The notes under the pieces: generated by a model
The model's database searches: none
What the model was told of the DNA's origin: nothing
What the model saw: the letters and a program-made list of their open reading frames with translations, nothing else
Origin: Pseudomonadota bacterium
Lineage (GTDB): Bacteria > Desulfobacterota > Desulfovibrionia > Desulfovibrionales > Desulfomicrobiaceae
Direction of reading: 5' to 3'
Assembly (NCBI GenBank): GCA_018902545.1
Contig: JAHIQM010000016.1
Location: 124,001-188,000, forward strand
Length of the DNA: 64,000 bases
Part shown: positions 16,630 to 24,640 of the stretch, one piece after another
How the letters are laid out: every line of letters begins with the position of its first letter
Position numbering within the stretch: position 1 is the first letter of the stretch
Made by a program: the position numbers and the translations under genes

Positions 16630-17175
16630 ATGAAAAAGGCATCAAGCATCGCAATACTGGCCATCTTCGGCATCGTCGCGCTGAGCACTCTGTCCTTTGC
16701 CGGACCCATGCGCGGCATGGGCGGGAAAGGCGATTGCCAGGGCTTCAGTCAAAGCCAGGCCATGGAGCAACTGCCCCAGGAAAAGCAGGACCTGCTCAAG
16801 AGCATCCTGGACGAGCATCGCAAGGACGCGGAGCCTCTGCGCAACGCCATGTGGGAGAAGCGTACCCTCCTTAAGGCCCTGTCTTCCAATCCAAACACCA
16901 AGCCCGAAGCCCTCACCGCCCTGGTCGGCGAGATAAGCGAGCTGCGTACCCAGATGCACGCCAAGCGTGACGCATTGCAGGACCGGGTCAGCAAGGAAGT
17001 AGGCATCGATCTGCCCATGGGAATGGGCAAGCATGACCGTCAGGGCAAGGGCGGCCACGGTAAGGGCGGGCAGCGCGGCATGGGCCAGGGCATGGACCAG
17101 AGCATGGGCCAGAGCATGGGCCAGGGCATGGGCCAGGGCTTGGCCCCCGCCCCGCAACAGACTCCCGGCGCATAG
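16630..17175 (+). CDS. zraP: ZraP/Spy-family periplasmic heavy-metal-resistance protein
   Basis: A 181-residue protein with a signal peptide (about 1-24, ending LSFAGP). The central region holds the CpxP/Spy/ZraP helical core (LPQEKQDLLKSILDEHRKDAEPLR, quoted in part for its LPxEKQ start), with one Cys near the mature N-terminus (KGDCQGF). The C-terminus is Gly/His/Met/Gln-rich with five M-G-Q-like tetrapeptides that could bind metal. ZraP is a zinc-binding periplasmic chaperone in enterobacteria. The start at 16630 has a GGAGGAT ribosome site, a sigma-54 promoter and enhancer-like repeats upstream, and zraSR nearby, all of which support the assignment. Confidence 0.85.
   Translation: MKKASSIAILAIFGIVALSTLSFAGPMRGMGGKGDCQGFSQSQAMEQLPQEKQDLLKSILDEHRKDAEPLRNAMWEKRTLLKALSSNPNTKPEALTALVGEISELRTQMHAKRDALQDRVSKEVGIDLPMGMGKHDRQGKGGHGKGGQRGMGQGMDQSMGQSMGQGMGQGLAPAPQQTPGA
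17080..17139 (+). repeat. Five tandem 12-bp repeats encoding M-G/D-Q-G/S
   Basis: Units begin at 17080, 17092, 17104, 17116 and 17128, each close to ATGGGCCAGGGC. They code the Met/Gln-rich tail of the ZraP-like protein. Unit number could vary between strains by slippage. Confidence 0.9.
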
Positions 17176-17198
17176 GAATCCCATCTTCACCACCTCTC

Positions 17199-17222
17199 AG
17201 GCGGCCTTCGGGCCGCCTTTTT
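17199..17222 (+). terminator. Rho-independent terminator of zraP
   Basis: GGCGGCC-TTCG-GGCCGCC followed by TTTTT, about 25 nt after the stop codon; a textbook UUCG-loop terminator. Confidence 0.9.
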
Positions 17223-17264
17223 GTTCTTGCCCCTTGGGCCCGGTAGCGCCTATAGCCCCGAACC

Positions 17265-19085
17265 ATGAGCCTTTTTTCCCGCACACCCCTCCCGCAGCCT
17301 CCTTTTTTACCCATGACCCGCTCCGAAATGGAGCGCCTTGGTTGGAATGAACTCGACGTACTCCTGGTCAGCGGCGACGCCTACGTGGACCATCCGTCCT
17401 TTGCCACGGCCCTGCTGGGGCGCACTTTGGTAGCGCACGGGTTTCGCACCGGCGTTGTCACCCAGCCGAGATGGGACGGTCCGGAGGATTTACTCGTCAT
17501 GGGCCGACCGCGCCTTTTCGCCGGGGTCTCCGCCGGAGCTATCGACTCCATGCTGGCCCACTACACCGCCTTCCGCAAAAAACGCTCCGAAGACGCCTAC
17601 ACCCCGGGCGGCAGGGCCGGAGCGAGGCCCAACCGGGCGTGCATCGTCTACACCAACCTGCTGCGCCGCGCCTTTCCCGGCCTGACCGTGATCCTGGGCG
17701 GCATCGAGGCTTCGCTGCGCCGCATCACGCACTACGATTTCTGGACCGACGCCCTGCGCAAGCCCATCCTCCTCGACGCCAAGGCCGATGCCGTGGTCTA
17801 CGGCATGGGCGAACGCGCCGTCATCGACATCGCCGCGCGGCTTTCCGCCGAGCAGGGGCTCCTGGACATTCCCGGCACCGTCACCGTGGACGCTGCGCGG
17901 GACAATGACGCAGCCCTGATCGAGCTTCCCAGCCACGAAGCCATGCTCGCCGACCCCAAAGAGCTGATGCGGGCCACCCTGCTGCTCGAAAAGCAGGTCC
18001 ACGACGGCACTGAGTGGGCCCGGCAGCGTGTCGGCGACCGCGCCGTCGTGATCGCGCCTCCGGCAACGCCCCTGACCACAGCAGAAATGGACAGAGTCTA
18101 CGCCCTGCCGTTTGCCCGCAAGGCTCATCCGTCGTACCAGCTGCCGATTCCCGCCGAGGAGATGATCCGCGACTCCGTGACCAGCCACCGGGGGTGCGGG
18201 GGGGGCTGCTCGTTCTGCACCCTGGCCCTGCACCAGGGACGACGCATCGCCTCGCGCAGCCGCAGTTCCATCCTGGATGAGGTCCGGCGCATGGCGGCAA
18301 GCCCGGACTTCAAGGGCCAAATTTCCGATGTCGGCGGCCCCAGCGCCAACATGTGGGGGGCGAGCTGCGCCAAGGAGGGACAGCCCTGCAAGCGCCCCAG
18401 CTGCATGACCCCGTCCGTCTGCCAGCACTTTCGCATGGACCAGAAAGCCCACCTCGACCTGCTGCGCACCCTGCGCCGCACTCCAGGAGTGCGCGGGGTG
18501 CGAGTGGCCAGCGGGGTACGTTTCGATCTGGCCCTCACCGACATGACCGCCCTGGGCGGATATCTGCGCGAATTCGTTGGCGGACAGCTAAAAATCGCCC
18601 CCGAGCATGTCTGCGACCATGTCCTGCGCCTGATGCGCAAGCCCGGCAACCGCGTTTTCGAAGAATTCTTGACCATCTTTTCCCGCGAATCCAAGCAGGC
18701 GGGCAAGGAGCAGTATGTCATCCCGTACCTGATGAGCGCATTCCCCGGCACCACCGACGAGGACATGCACACCCTCGCCCGCTGGCTTGGCAACCGGGGC
18801 TGGAAGCCCAGGCAGGTGCAGTGCTTCATCCCCATCCCCGGCGCGGTGGCCACGGCCATGTATCATGCCGGTATCACCCCTGACGGAAAACCCGTCCATG
18901 TGCCGCGCAGCGACGAAGAGCGCCTGCGGCAGCACCGCATCATCCTTCCACCTGAAGACAAGGGCGCGGCAAGGACCGTGGACGCCACGCGCCGCCCCCG
19001 CGCCAACAGTTGTCCAGGCCGCTGTCCGGCCCCTGCACGCGATCCCCGACCAACAAAAAAGAAACCGGCCCGCAAGAAGAAATAA
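17265..19085 (+). CDS. YgiQ-family radical SAM protein
   Basis: A 606-residue protein with an N-terminal YgiQ-specific domain (FLPMTRSEMERLGW, then DVLLVSGDAYVDHPSF) and a radical SAM core. The cluster ligands are Cys311, Cys315 and Cys318 in HRGCGGGCSFCTL, with the family spacing C-x3-C-x2-C. The reaction of this family is not established. The C-terminal 40 residues are Arg/Pro/Lys-rich and end in KKKPARKKK, which could contact RNA or DNA. The start at 17265 lacks a strong ribosome site; the ATG at 17313 is an alternative closer to other family N-termini. Confidence 0.9.
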   Translation: MSLFSRTPLPQPPFLPMTRSEMERLGWNELDVLLVSGDAYVDHPSFATALLGRTLVAHGFRTGVVTQPRWDGPEDLLVMGRPRLFAGVSAGAIDSMLAHYTAFRKKRSEDAYTPGGRAGARPNRACIVYTNLLRRAFPGLTVILGGIEASLRRITHYDFWTDALRKPILLDAKADAVVYGMGERAVIDIAARLSAEQGLLDIPGTVTVDAARDNDAALIELPSHEAMLADPKELMRATLLLEKQVHDGTEWARQRVGDRAVVIAPPATPLTTAEMDRVYALPFARKAHPSYQLPIPAEEMIRDSVTSHRGCGGGCSFCTLALHQGRRIASRSRSSILDEVRRMAASPDFKGQISDVGGPSANMWGASCAKEGQPCKRPSCMTPSVCQHFRMDQKAHLDLLRTLRRTPGVRGVRVASGVRFDLALTDMTALGGYLREFVGGQLKIAPEHVCDHVLRLMRKPGNRVFEEFLTIFSRESKQAGKEQYVIPYLMSAFPGTTDEDMHTLARWLGNRGWKPRQVQCFIPIPGAVATAMYHAGITPDGKPVHVPRSDEERLRQHRIILPPEDKGAARTVDATRRPRANSCPGRCPAPARDPRPTKKKPARKKK

Positions 19086-19521
19086 CATCCTCTCGGCCGA
19101 GAGTTCGGCCCGGCATGTTTGTATTTCAGAGCCCGGCGGCAACGCAAAACGAAGTTTTTTTTGTCCCGTTTTTTTTTATACAAAGATTTCAATAAGGGAA
19201 TTGTCTTTTTGTGGATTAGGCTGTAATATCAGCTAGAAGAGGAAAATTCAAAACTCATGCGCGCCTTTCTTCTCCTGCGATGCGCATCCTTTCACGGCAA
19301 AAATCAGATTGCCCGGGTTTTTTTTTGGAGAACGTTACGAGAATAACTTCCCATAGTCCTTGATTTTTATTATGAAGTTTCAGAATTTTCATGATAGGCC
19401 GCGCGGATTGGCTCAAAACCACCGTCTTCGGCGTGAGCGGCAAGCAGTGACCACGGTACCACGGCGTCCATAACCCCCTAACAGATCATGAGTTTTCACG
19501 AATCGCAATCTGGAGCGAACA
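19086..19521. other. 436-nt intergenic region between ygiQ and the HU/IHF gene
   Basis: No convincing gene. It has an imperfect hairpin near 19095-19113 (GGCCG/CGGCC), two long T-runs (19155-19178 and 19319-19327), a good sigma-70 promoter at 19201-19229 and AT-rich sequence that contrasts with the flanking genes. A long 5' leader for the HU/IHF mRNA or an unrecognised small RNA are both possible. Confidence 0.5.
19201..19229 (+). promoter_or_regulatory. Sigma-70 promoter upstream of the HU/IHF gene
   Basis: TTGTCT (19201-19206), a 17-nt spacer and TAATAT (19224-19229). Transcription from here would give a leader of about 285 nt before the ATG at 19522. Confidence 0.55.
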
Positions 19522-19797
19522 ATGAACAAAAGCGAACTTATTCAGTCTCTTGCAGAAAGGATCAAGATTTCCAACGATGAAGCTGCCACCATTGTGGACA
19601 GTTTCTTCGATTCCATGCGCGACGCCTTGCTGCGTGGAGACCGGATCGAGATCAGGGGATTCGGCAGTTTCAAGATCAAGCAGTACGACGGGTACGTGGG
19701 CCGCAACCCCAAGACCGGGGAGTCGGTGCAGGTCAAACCCAAAAAAATGCCCTTTTTCAAGGCCGGAAAAGGACTGCTGGATTATCTCAACGGCTAA
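19522..19797 (+). CDS. HU/IHF-family DNA-bending protein
   Basis: A 91-residue nucleoid protein. It starts with MNKSELIQSLAERI and has the conserved core DRIEIRGFGSFKIK, the DNA-arm segment YVGRNPKTGE with the intercalating-type Asn-Pro, and a C-terminal helix ending FKAGKGLLDYLNG. The GRNPKTGE arm is shared by HU and IHF; the sequence alone resembles IHF-beta at least as much as HU. A GGAG ribosome site precedes it. It appears monocistronic, with a hairpin before the next gene. Confidence 0.92.
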   Translation: MNKSELIQSLAERIKISNDEAATIVDSFFDSMRDALLRGDRIEIRGFGSFKIKQYDGYVGRNPKTGESVQVKPKKMPFFKAGKGLLDYLNG

Positions 19798-19859
19798 GGC
19801 CGTTGACACAAGGGGCCGTTTTGACGCAATTGCTCGCGGCACACCTTAAATAAAGGCAT

Positions 19860-19895
19860 CGATCAGTCCGTCCTGGACTGATCATAAGCCTTTTT
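19860..19895 (+). terminator. Hairpin with T-run after the HU/IHF gene
   Basis: GATCAGTCC-GTCCT-GGACTGATC is a perfect 9-bp stem; a TTTTT run follows after 8 nt. The gap weakens it as a terminator, so an operator for the downstream kinase operon is the alternative. Confidence 0.5.
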
Positions 19896-19909
19896 ATGGA
19901 GCTTCGGCA

Positions 19910-20782
19910 TTGCATTCCGTGATTCAACGCGTAGCTGCGATTCATGATCTTTCTGGGTTTGGAGGGGGGTCGCTCTCAGCAGTGATCCCCATTCTTTCGA
20001 CCATGGGCATACAGGTCTGCAGCCTGCCCACCGCTATCCTCTCCACGCACACGGGCGGCTTCGCCGATTTCCACTTCCGCGATCTGACCTCGGACATGCG
20101 CTCCATCATCACGCACTGGAGGCAACTCTCTTTGTCCTTTGCGGGCATCTATTCCGGATTTCTGGGTTCATCCGAGCAGATCGACATCGTCGATGATTTC
20201 ATCCGCACCTTTCGCACGGACTCTACATTGGTCGTTGTCGACCCAGTACTTGGTGACGACGGCAAGCTCTACGATACCATGGACAAATGCATGGTCGACG
20301 GCATGCGCAGCCTGGTGGCCTCCGCCGACGTGATCACCCCGAATATCACCGAGGCGTCGCTGCTGCTGGGCATGTCCGGCTCCACGTCAGTCTCCGGCAC
20401 GGCCGAGGTGAAGGATTGGGCGCGCCGCCTGGGCGAGCTTGGTCCTGACTGCGTCATTATCACCAGCGTGCCCGAGGGACATGGCCGAGGAACCTCGGTG
20501 GTCGCCTTCGACAAGAAAGTAAACCGCTTCTGGAAGGTGGCATGCCCTTATATTCCTGCGTGTTACCCCGGCACTGGCGATATTTTCGCCAGCGTGATAA
20601 CAGGGTGTTTGCTTCAGGGTGACTCCCTGCCCCTTTCGCTGGACCGGGCCGTGCAGTTCGTGTCCATGGCCATCCGGGCGACATTCGGCCACAATTTTCC
20701 GGAACGCGAAGGGGTTTTTCTGGAACGAGTGCTTCCGAGTCTGAATGCGCCCGTGTCCATGAGCAGCTTTGAACTGATATGA
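19910..20782 (+). CDS. Pyridoxal/pyridoxamine kinase (PdxY/PdxK-like)
   Basis: A 290-residue ribokinase-fold enzyme expected to phosphorylate B6 vitamers. It has the N-terminal DLSGFGGGSLSAVIPIL segment, DPVLGDDGKLY, TPNITEASLLLG and the ATP/catalytic motif YPGTGDIFASV. A TTG at 19910 is used as start because a GGAG site lies 8 nt before it and no in-frame ATG is near. It is the first gene of an overlapping operon that leads into a HAD phosphatase and the Mla genes; its stop overlaps the next ATG by 4 nt. Confidence 0.85.
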   Translation: MHSVIQRVAAIHDLSGFGGGSLSAVIPILSTMGIQVCSLPTAILSTHTGGFADFHFRDLTSDMRSIITHWRQLSLSFAGIYSGFLGSSEQIDIVDDFIRTFRTDSTLVVVDPVLGDDGKLYDTMDKCMVDGMRSLVASADVITPNITEASLLLGMSGSTSVSGTAEVKDWARRLGELGPDCVIITSVPEGHGRGTSVVAFDKKVNRFWKVACPYIPACYPGTGDIFASVITGCLLQGDSLPLSLDRAVQFVSMAIRATFGHNFPEREGVFLERVLPSLNAPVSMSSFELI

Positions 20783-21627
20783 ACGCCGCATATCGTGGAA
20801 TTTTTGTCAGCGATCTGGATGGCACCCTGCTCCGAAACGGCAGGATTTCCGAAGCAGACATCCGGGCCCTGCACGGACTTAAAGACCAGGGGATTTTGCG
20901 GGTCATCGCCACCGGCCGGTCGCTTTTTTCGGCGCGCTCTTGTCTTGCACAAGACTTCCCGGCCGATTACCTGATCCTTTCGACCGGCAGTCAGATCGTC
21001 ACCTGGCCTGCGCAAGAGGTGATACGCTCCGCTGGCATGTCAGGTCTTGAAGTGCGAGACATTTGCCTTTTTTTGCGAACCTTGGGCGTAAGCTTCATGG
21101 TGCATGAAAATTTTCCGCACAACCATCGCTTCGCCTACCACCGGGGGCGCATCAGTGTGGAGGATTTTGACCGACGAGTGGCCCTGTACGAAAGCCACAG
21201 CCTGGAAAAGTGGGATTGCACGAATGCCTCCGCGGCTTCCCAGATTGTGGTCATTGTTGACGGAAACGACGCGGCAATGCATGACCACATCGTCGGGACA
21301 CTTAAAGAGAACAGCGTAATCAGGGCCACGTCCCCTCTGGACGGACAGTCCGTGTGGATTGAAATTTTTGCGACGGATGTTTCCAAGGCATCGGGCATCA
21401 AGCATCTCGTCGACCATCACGGGCTGCACAAAGTTCTCAGCGCGGCCATTGGCAACGATCACAACGATCGGGACATGCTTGACCTTGTGCACATGCCTTT
21501 CAAGGTCGCTGACGCATTCCTGGACGGTGGAGACAGGTACATTACAACCCCGGAAAACTGCGACGCGGTGGCTTTTGCCATTGCGCAATACATGGAAACC
21601 ATCCAGTCCGGCATGAACAACGCATGA
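20779..21627 (+). CDS. HAD-superfamily Cof-type phosphatase
   Basis: A 282-residue HAD hydrolase with motif I SDLDGTLL (Asp12/Asp14), motif II ATGRS and motif IV GNDHNDRDML, and a large C2-type cap between them. Cof-type enzymes dephosphorylate sugar phosphates, flavin phosphates or pyridoxal phosphate. Directly coupled to a pyridoxal kinase gene (4-nt overlap), it could be a PLP phosphatase, but this is inference. Its 3' end overlaps mlaE by 4 nt. Confidence 0.85.
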   Translation: MNAAYRGIFVSDLDGTLLRNGRISEADIRALHGLKDQGILRVIATGRSLFSARSCLAQDFPADYLILSTGSQIVTWPAQEVIRSAGMSGLEVRDICLFLRTLGVSFMVHENFPHNHRFAYHRGRISVEDFDRRVALYESHSLEKWDCTNASAASQIVVIVDGNDAAMHDHIVGTLKENSVIRATSPLDGQSVWIEIFATDVSKASGIKHLVDHHGLHKVLSAAIGNDHNDRDMLDLVHMPFKVADAFLDGGDRYITTPENCDAVAFAIAQYMETIQSGMNNA

Positions 21628-22415
21628 AAAACATCTTGGCCTTCCCCGCAATGCTCGGGGCCTCATCGCTTGGGATCATCAGAAACGTGGGACAGTGGGG
21701 AGTCTTCTCCCTGACCGCGCTCCTCGGCATGGTCCACATCCGCAGGCTGATACCGAAAATCCTCTACAATATATACTTCATTGGCTTCAAATCCTTGAAC
21801 ATCATCGTGCTGGTGGCGTTCTTCACGGGTATGGTTCTGGGTCTGCAGGGGTACTACACGTTGATCAAGTTCAGTGCGGAGGGAATGCTCGGCGTGGCCG
21901 TGGCCTTGTCCCTGGTGCGCGAGCTCGGGCCCGTGCTTACCGCCATCATGCTCATCGGCCGGGCCGGGTCGAGCATCAGCGCGGAGATCGGCATCATGCG
22001 CATCTCGGAGCAGATCGACGCCCTCTCGACCATGGACGTGGACCCGGTGCGCTACCTGGTCACGCCCAAGGTCATCGCGGCGCTGATCTGCTTTCCGCTG
22101 CTGACCGCGATCTTCAATTGCGTCGGCATCCTGGGCGGATATTTTTCCTCTGTGCTCCTAAGTTCGCGTTCGGGCATATATTTCAGCAAGATCCAGTCGA
22201 GCCTCTTATTATCCGACGTGACCGGCGGCTTCGTCAAATCCTATGTCTTCGCCTTCATCGTGATCACCATTTCCTGCTACTGCGGGTATTATACGCACCA
22301 GAACCAGTCCAGCGCAGGCGCCGAAGGCGTCAGCAACTCTACGACATCCGCCGTTGTCCAGTCGTGCGTCTACGTACTGATTTCGGACTACGTCATAACG
22401 TCCTTCTTGATGTAG
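21624..22415 (+). CDS. mlaE: MlaE-family lipid ABC transporter permease
   Basis: A 263-residue inner-membrane permease of the Mla/MCE retrograde phospholipid transport system. It has the family pattern FFTGMVLGLQGY, then LVRELGPVLTAIMLIGRAGSSISAEIG and EQIDALSTMDVDPVRYLV, with about five membrane segments. It forms the membrane core for the ATPase, MCE and MlaC proteins encoded next. All five Mla components follow in one operon. Confidence 0.92.
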   Translation: MKNILAFPAMLGASSLGIIRNVGQWGVFSLTALLGMVHIRRLIPKILYNIYFIGFKSLNIIVLVAFFTGMVLGLQGYYTLIKFSAEGMLGVAVALSLVRELGPVLTAIMLIGRAGSSISAEIGIMRISEQIDALSTMDVDPVRYLVTPKVIAALICFPLLTAIFNCVGILGGYFSSVLLSSRSGIYFSKIQSSLLLSDVTGGFVKSYVFAFIVITISCYCGYYTHQNQSSAGAEGVSNSTTSAVVQSCVYVLISDYVITSFLM

Positions 22416-22419
22416 GCAC

Positions 22420-23607
22420 ATGAGCAGCGCAACACCACTCATCCAGCTTCGTAATATTTCCAAGGCCTTCAGCGGAAGGGAAATTCTGCGTGGCGCGACT
22501 CTCGACATCAACCGCAACGAGATCACCGCCATCATCGGGAAAAGCGGCGGCGGCAAAAGCGTGCTGGTCAAGCACATCATCGGGTTGATCACGGCGGACA
22601 GCGGGGAGATCATCTTCGACGGCATCCCCTACTCGACCATGACGCGAAAGGATTTTTCAGCCATCAAGAGTCGCTGCAGCTACATGTTCCAGAACAACGC
22701 CCTGTTCGATTCCATGACCGTGTTCGAGAACATCGCCCTGCCCCTGCGGGAGAAGTTCCAGCTTTCGGACAAGGAAATAGAGGAAAAAGTCCGCGCCCGC
22801 ATCGAACAGCTCGAACTGGGCGAGGTGGCCGGGATGTACCCGAAGCAGATTTCCGGCGGCATGCAGAAGCGGGTGGCCCTTGCGCGAGCCCTGGTCACGG
22901 AACCGGAAATCATCTTCTTCGACGAACCGACCACGGGGCTTGACCCCATTCGCAAGAAGACGGTCTTCTCCATGATCCACCGCTACCACGAAGCGCTCAA
23001 CTTCACCGCGGTGATCATTACCCATGATATACCGGACATCTTCTACATCGCCCACACCGTGAACATCCTGGACGAGGGGCGGATCATTTACTCCGGCTCG
23101 CCCGTATCCCTGGAGCAATCTTCGGATCCAGGCCTGTACAGCTACACCCACGGCCACGAAATGCTCCTCGACGAACTGACCGGCCTACACAACCGGCTCG
23201 CGCTTATGCGCAAGATCGAAGCCTTCGGTGCGCAGGACAGCGACCAACTCGTCCTGGCCACGGTCAGGCTCGTGGGAATGAGAACTATCATGGACTACAA
23301 AGGCGAACTCCTGGCCCACGCCTTCATCAGCAAACTGGCCAAGTTCGTGCGCTCGTTCCTGCCGCAGGGAGCGTGCGCGGGCATGTTTTCCAAGGAAATC
23401 CTGGTTCTGGCGGCAGGGTCCGGAGACGACTCAACCCTGGAGATGTTTCTAAGACAGCTCGCCGGATATTTTCAGAACCTGGCCATCGAAACGTATTGCC
23501 ATAAACAAAGACTTCAGGTCGAAATCGGCGGCGCGCTGATCACCAAGGGCGCGAGCGCCTATTCGGCCATTCAGGAAGCACTTGCAACATCCAAGAAGTA
23601 CGTATGA
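22420..23607 (+). CDS. mlaF: MlaF-type ATPase with C-terminal degenerate GGDEF-like extension
   Basis: A 395-residue protein, about 130 longer than a typical MlaF. Residues 1-245 are a complete ATPase: Walker A IGKSGGGKSV (39-48), signature ISGGMQKRVALARAL and FFDEPTTGLDP. From residue 250, DELTGLHNRLALMRKIE matches the opening of GGDEF domains; FSKEILVLAAG lies where the GGDEF loop and next strand should be, and VEIGGALI and a final AIQEALATSKKYV fit the last strand and helix. The catalytic GGDEF loop is lost (GMFSKEI), so cyclase activity is not expected, but nucleotide or c-di-GMP sensing is possible. The ATPase part would drive phospholipid transport. Confidence 0.88.
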   Translation: MSSATPLIQLRNISKAFSGREILRGATLDINRNEITAIIGKSGGGKSVLVKHIIGLITADSGEIIFDGIPYSTMTRKDFSAIKSRCSYMFQNNALFDSMTVFENIALPLREKFQLSDKEIEEKVRARIEQLELGEVAGMYPKQISGGMQKRVALARALVTEPEIIFFDEPTTGLDPIRKKTVFSMIHRYHEALNFTAVIITHDIPDIFYIAHTVNILDEGRIIYSGSPVSLEQSSDPGLYSYTHGHEMLLDELTGLHNRLALMRKIEAFGAQDSDQLVLATVRLVGMRTIMDYKGELLAHAFISKLAKFVRSFLPQGACAGMFSKEILVLAAGSGDDSTLEMFLRQLAGYFQNLAIETYCHKQRLQVEIGGALITKGASAYSAIQEALATSKKYV

Positions 23608-24062
23608 AGACCAACAATTCCTCCATGCATCTCTCCATCGGCCTCTTTATCATCGTCGGTTTGGCCTGCACCGCCTATCTGGCCATGACTCTGGCCAACA
23701 CGACCTTTTTTTCAGGCGATTCCTACATGGTCACCGCCAAGTTCACGGCCGTGAACGGACTCAGGACAGGCAGCAGCGTCGAGATCTCGGGCGTCACGGT
23801 GGGCAAGGTTTCAAACATCATCCTGGACCAGACCCTTTACCAGGCCGTGATCACCATGGACATTCAGAATTCCGTCGGCATCCCCGTGGATTCCACGGCG
23901 GCAATCAAGACCAGCGGGCTCATTGGTGACAAGTACATAAGTATCATACCCGGAGCCGACGATGTGCTCCTCAAAGACAAAGAAGTCCTGATGGATACGC
24001 AGGCGGCCCTCGATATCGAGGAAATGATTTCAAAGTATGTCTTCGGAAGTGTGGAGAAATGA
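23604..24062 (+). CDS. mlaD: MlaD-family MCE-domain protein
   Basis: A 152-residue protein with one N-terminal membrane anchor (about 10-32) and one MCE domain (about 40-117) containing FTAVNGLRTGSSVEISGVTVGKV and TSGLIGDKYISIIPG. MlaD hexamers form the periplasmic ring that receives lipid. The 4-nt overlaps with mlaF and mlaC point to tight coupling. Confidence 0.93.
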   Translation: MKTNNSSMHLSIGLFIIVGLACTAYLAMTLANTTFFSGDSYMVTAKFTAVNGLRTGSSVEISGVTVGKVSNIILDQTLYQAVITMDIQNSVGIPVDSTAAIKTSGLIGDKYISIIPGADDVLLKDKEVLMDTQAALDIEEMISKYVFGSVEK

Positions 24063-24640
24063 AAATTCTGCTTTTTATTCTTGTTTTGCTCCTGCCGGCG
24101 CCAGCCTTGTCGCAAGGCAACCCCACCAGCTACATCCGCGCCAATGTGGATGCCGTGGTGGCCATTCTGACCGATCCGGAATTAGCCGGGGAAGAAAACA
24201 GGGGCGAGCAATTGCGCCGCATCGAGGCCATGGTCGACAATTTCTTCGACGCCGAGGAACTTTCCAAGCGCGCCCTGGGGCAGTACTGGAAAATCTTCAC
24301 CGAAGAGCAGAAGCAGGAATTCCAGCCCCTGTTTTTGAAGCTCATCAAGCAGGTCTACCTCAAGAAATCCATCAACTACAACGACGAAGTGGTGCATTAC
24401 AACCAGGAGATCATAAAATCCGATACCCTGGCCGAAGTGTATACGACAGTGACTTCGCCCACCCTGAACGTTCCGATCATCTACTCCATGATCAGAAAGG
24501 ACGTCTCGTGGAAGGTTTACGACGTGTCCGTGGAAAACGTGAGCCTGGTCAAAAACTACCGCTCCCAGTTCCGCAGCATCCTGCAAAACAATTCACCCGA
24601 TCATCTCATCGCGACCCTGAGGGATAAAACCAATGAGTAA
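24059..24640 (+). CDS. mlaC: MlaC-family periplasmic phospholipid-binding protein
   Basis: A 193-residue secreted protein with a signal peptide (about 1-19, ending PAPALS). The sequence has the MlaC/Ttg2D layout: VDNFFDAEELSKRALGQYW, then FQPLFLKLIKQVYLKKSINY and a late strand VYDVSVENVSLVKNYRSQFR. It would shuttle phospholipid between the MlaD ring and the outer-membrane MlaA lipoprotein encoded next. Confidence 0.9.
   Translation: MKILLFILVLLLPAPALSQGNPTSYIRANVDAVVAILTDPELAGEENRGEQLRRIEAMVDNFFDAEELSKRALGQYWKIFTEEQKQEFQPLFLKLIKQVYLKKSINYNDEVVHYNQEIIKSDTLAEVYTTVTSPTLNVPIIYSMIRKDVSWKVYDVSVENVSLVKNYRSQFRSILQNNSPDHLIATLRDKTNE

Noticed and set aside
19319-19327. Nine-T run after GCCCGGG as a terminator
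   Set aside because: No stable hairpin precedes it beyond a 6-bp self-complementary CCCGGG with no loop.
19255-19443. 62-residue minus-strand open frame in the gap before the HU/IHF gene
   Set aside because: No ribosome site or recognisable feature; it overlaps the likely leader region.
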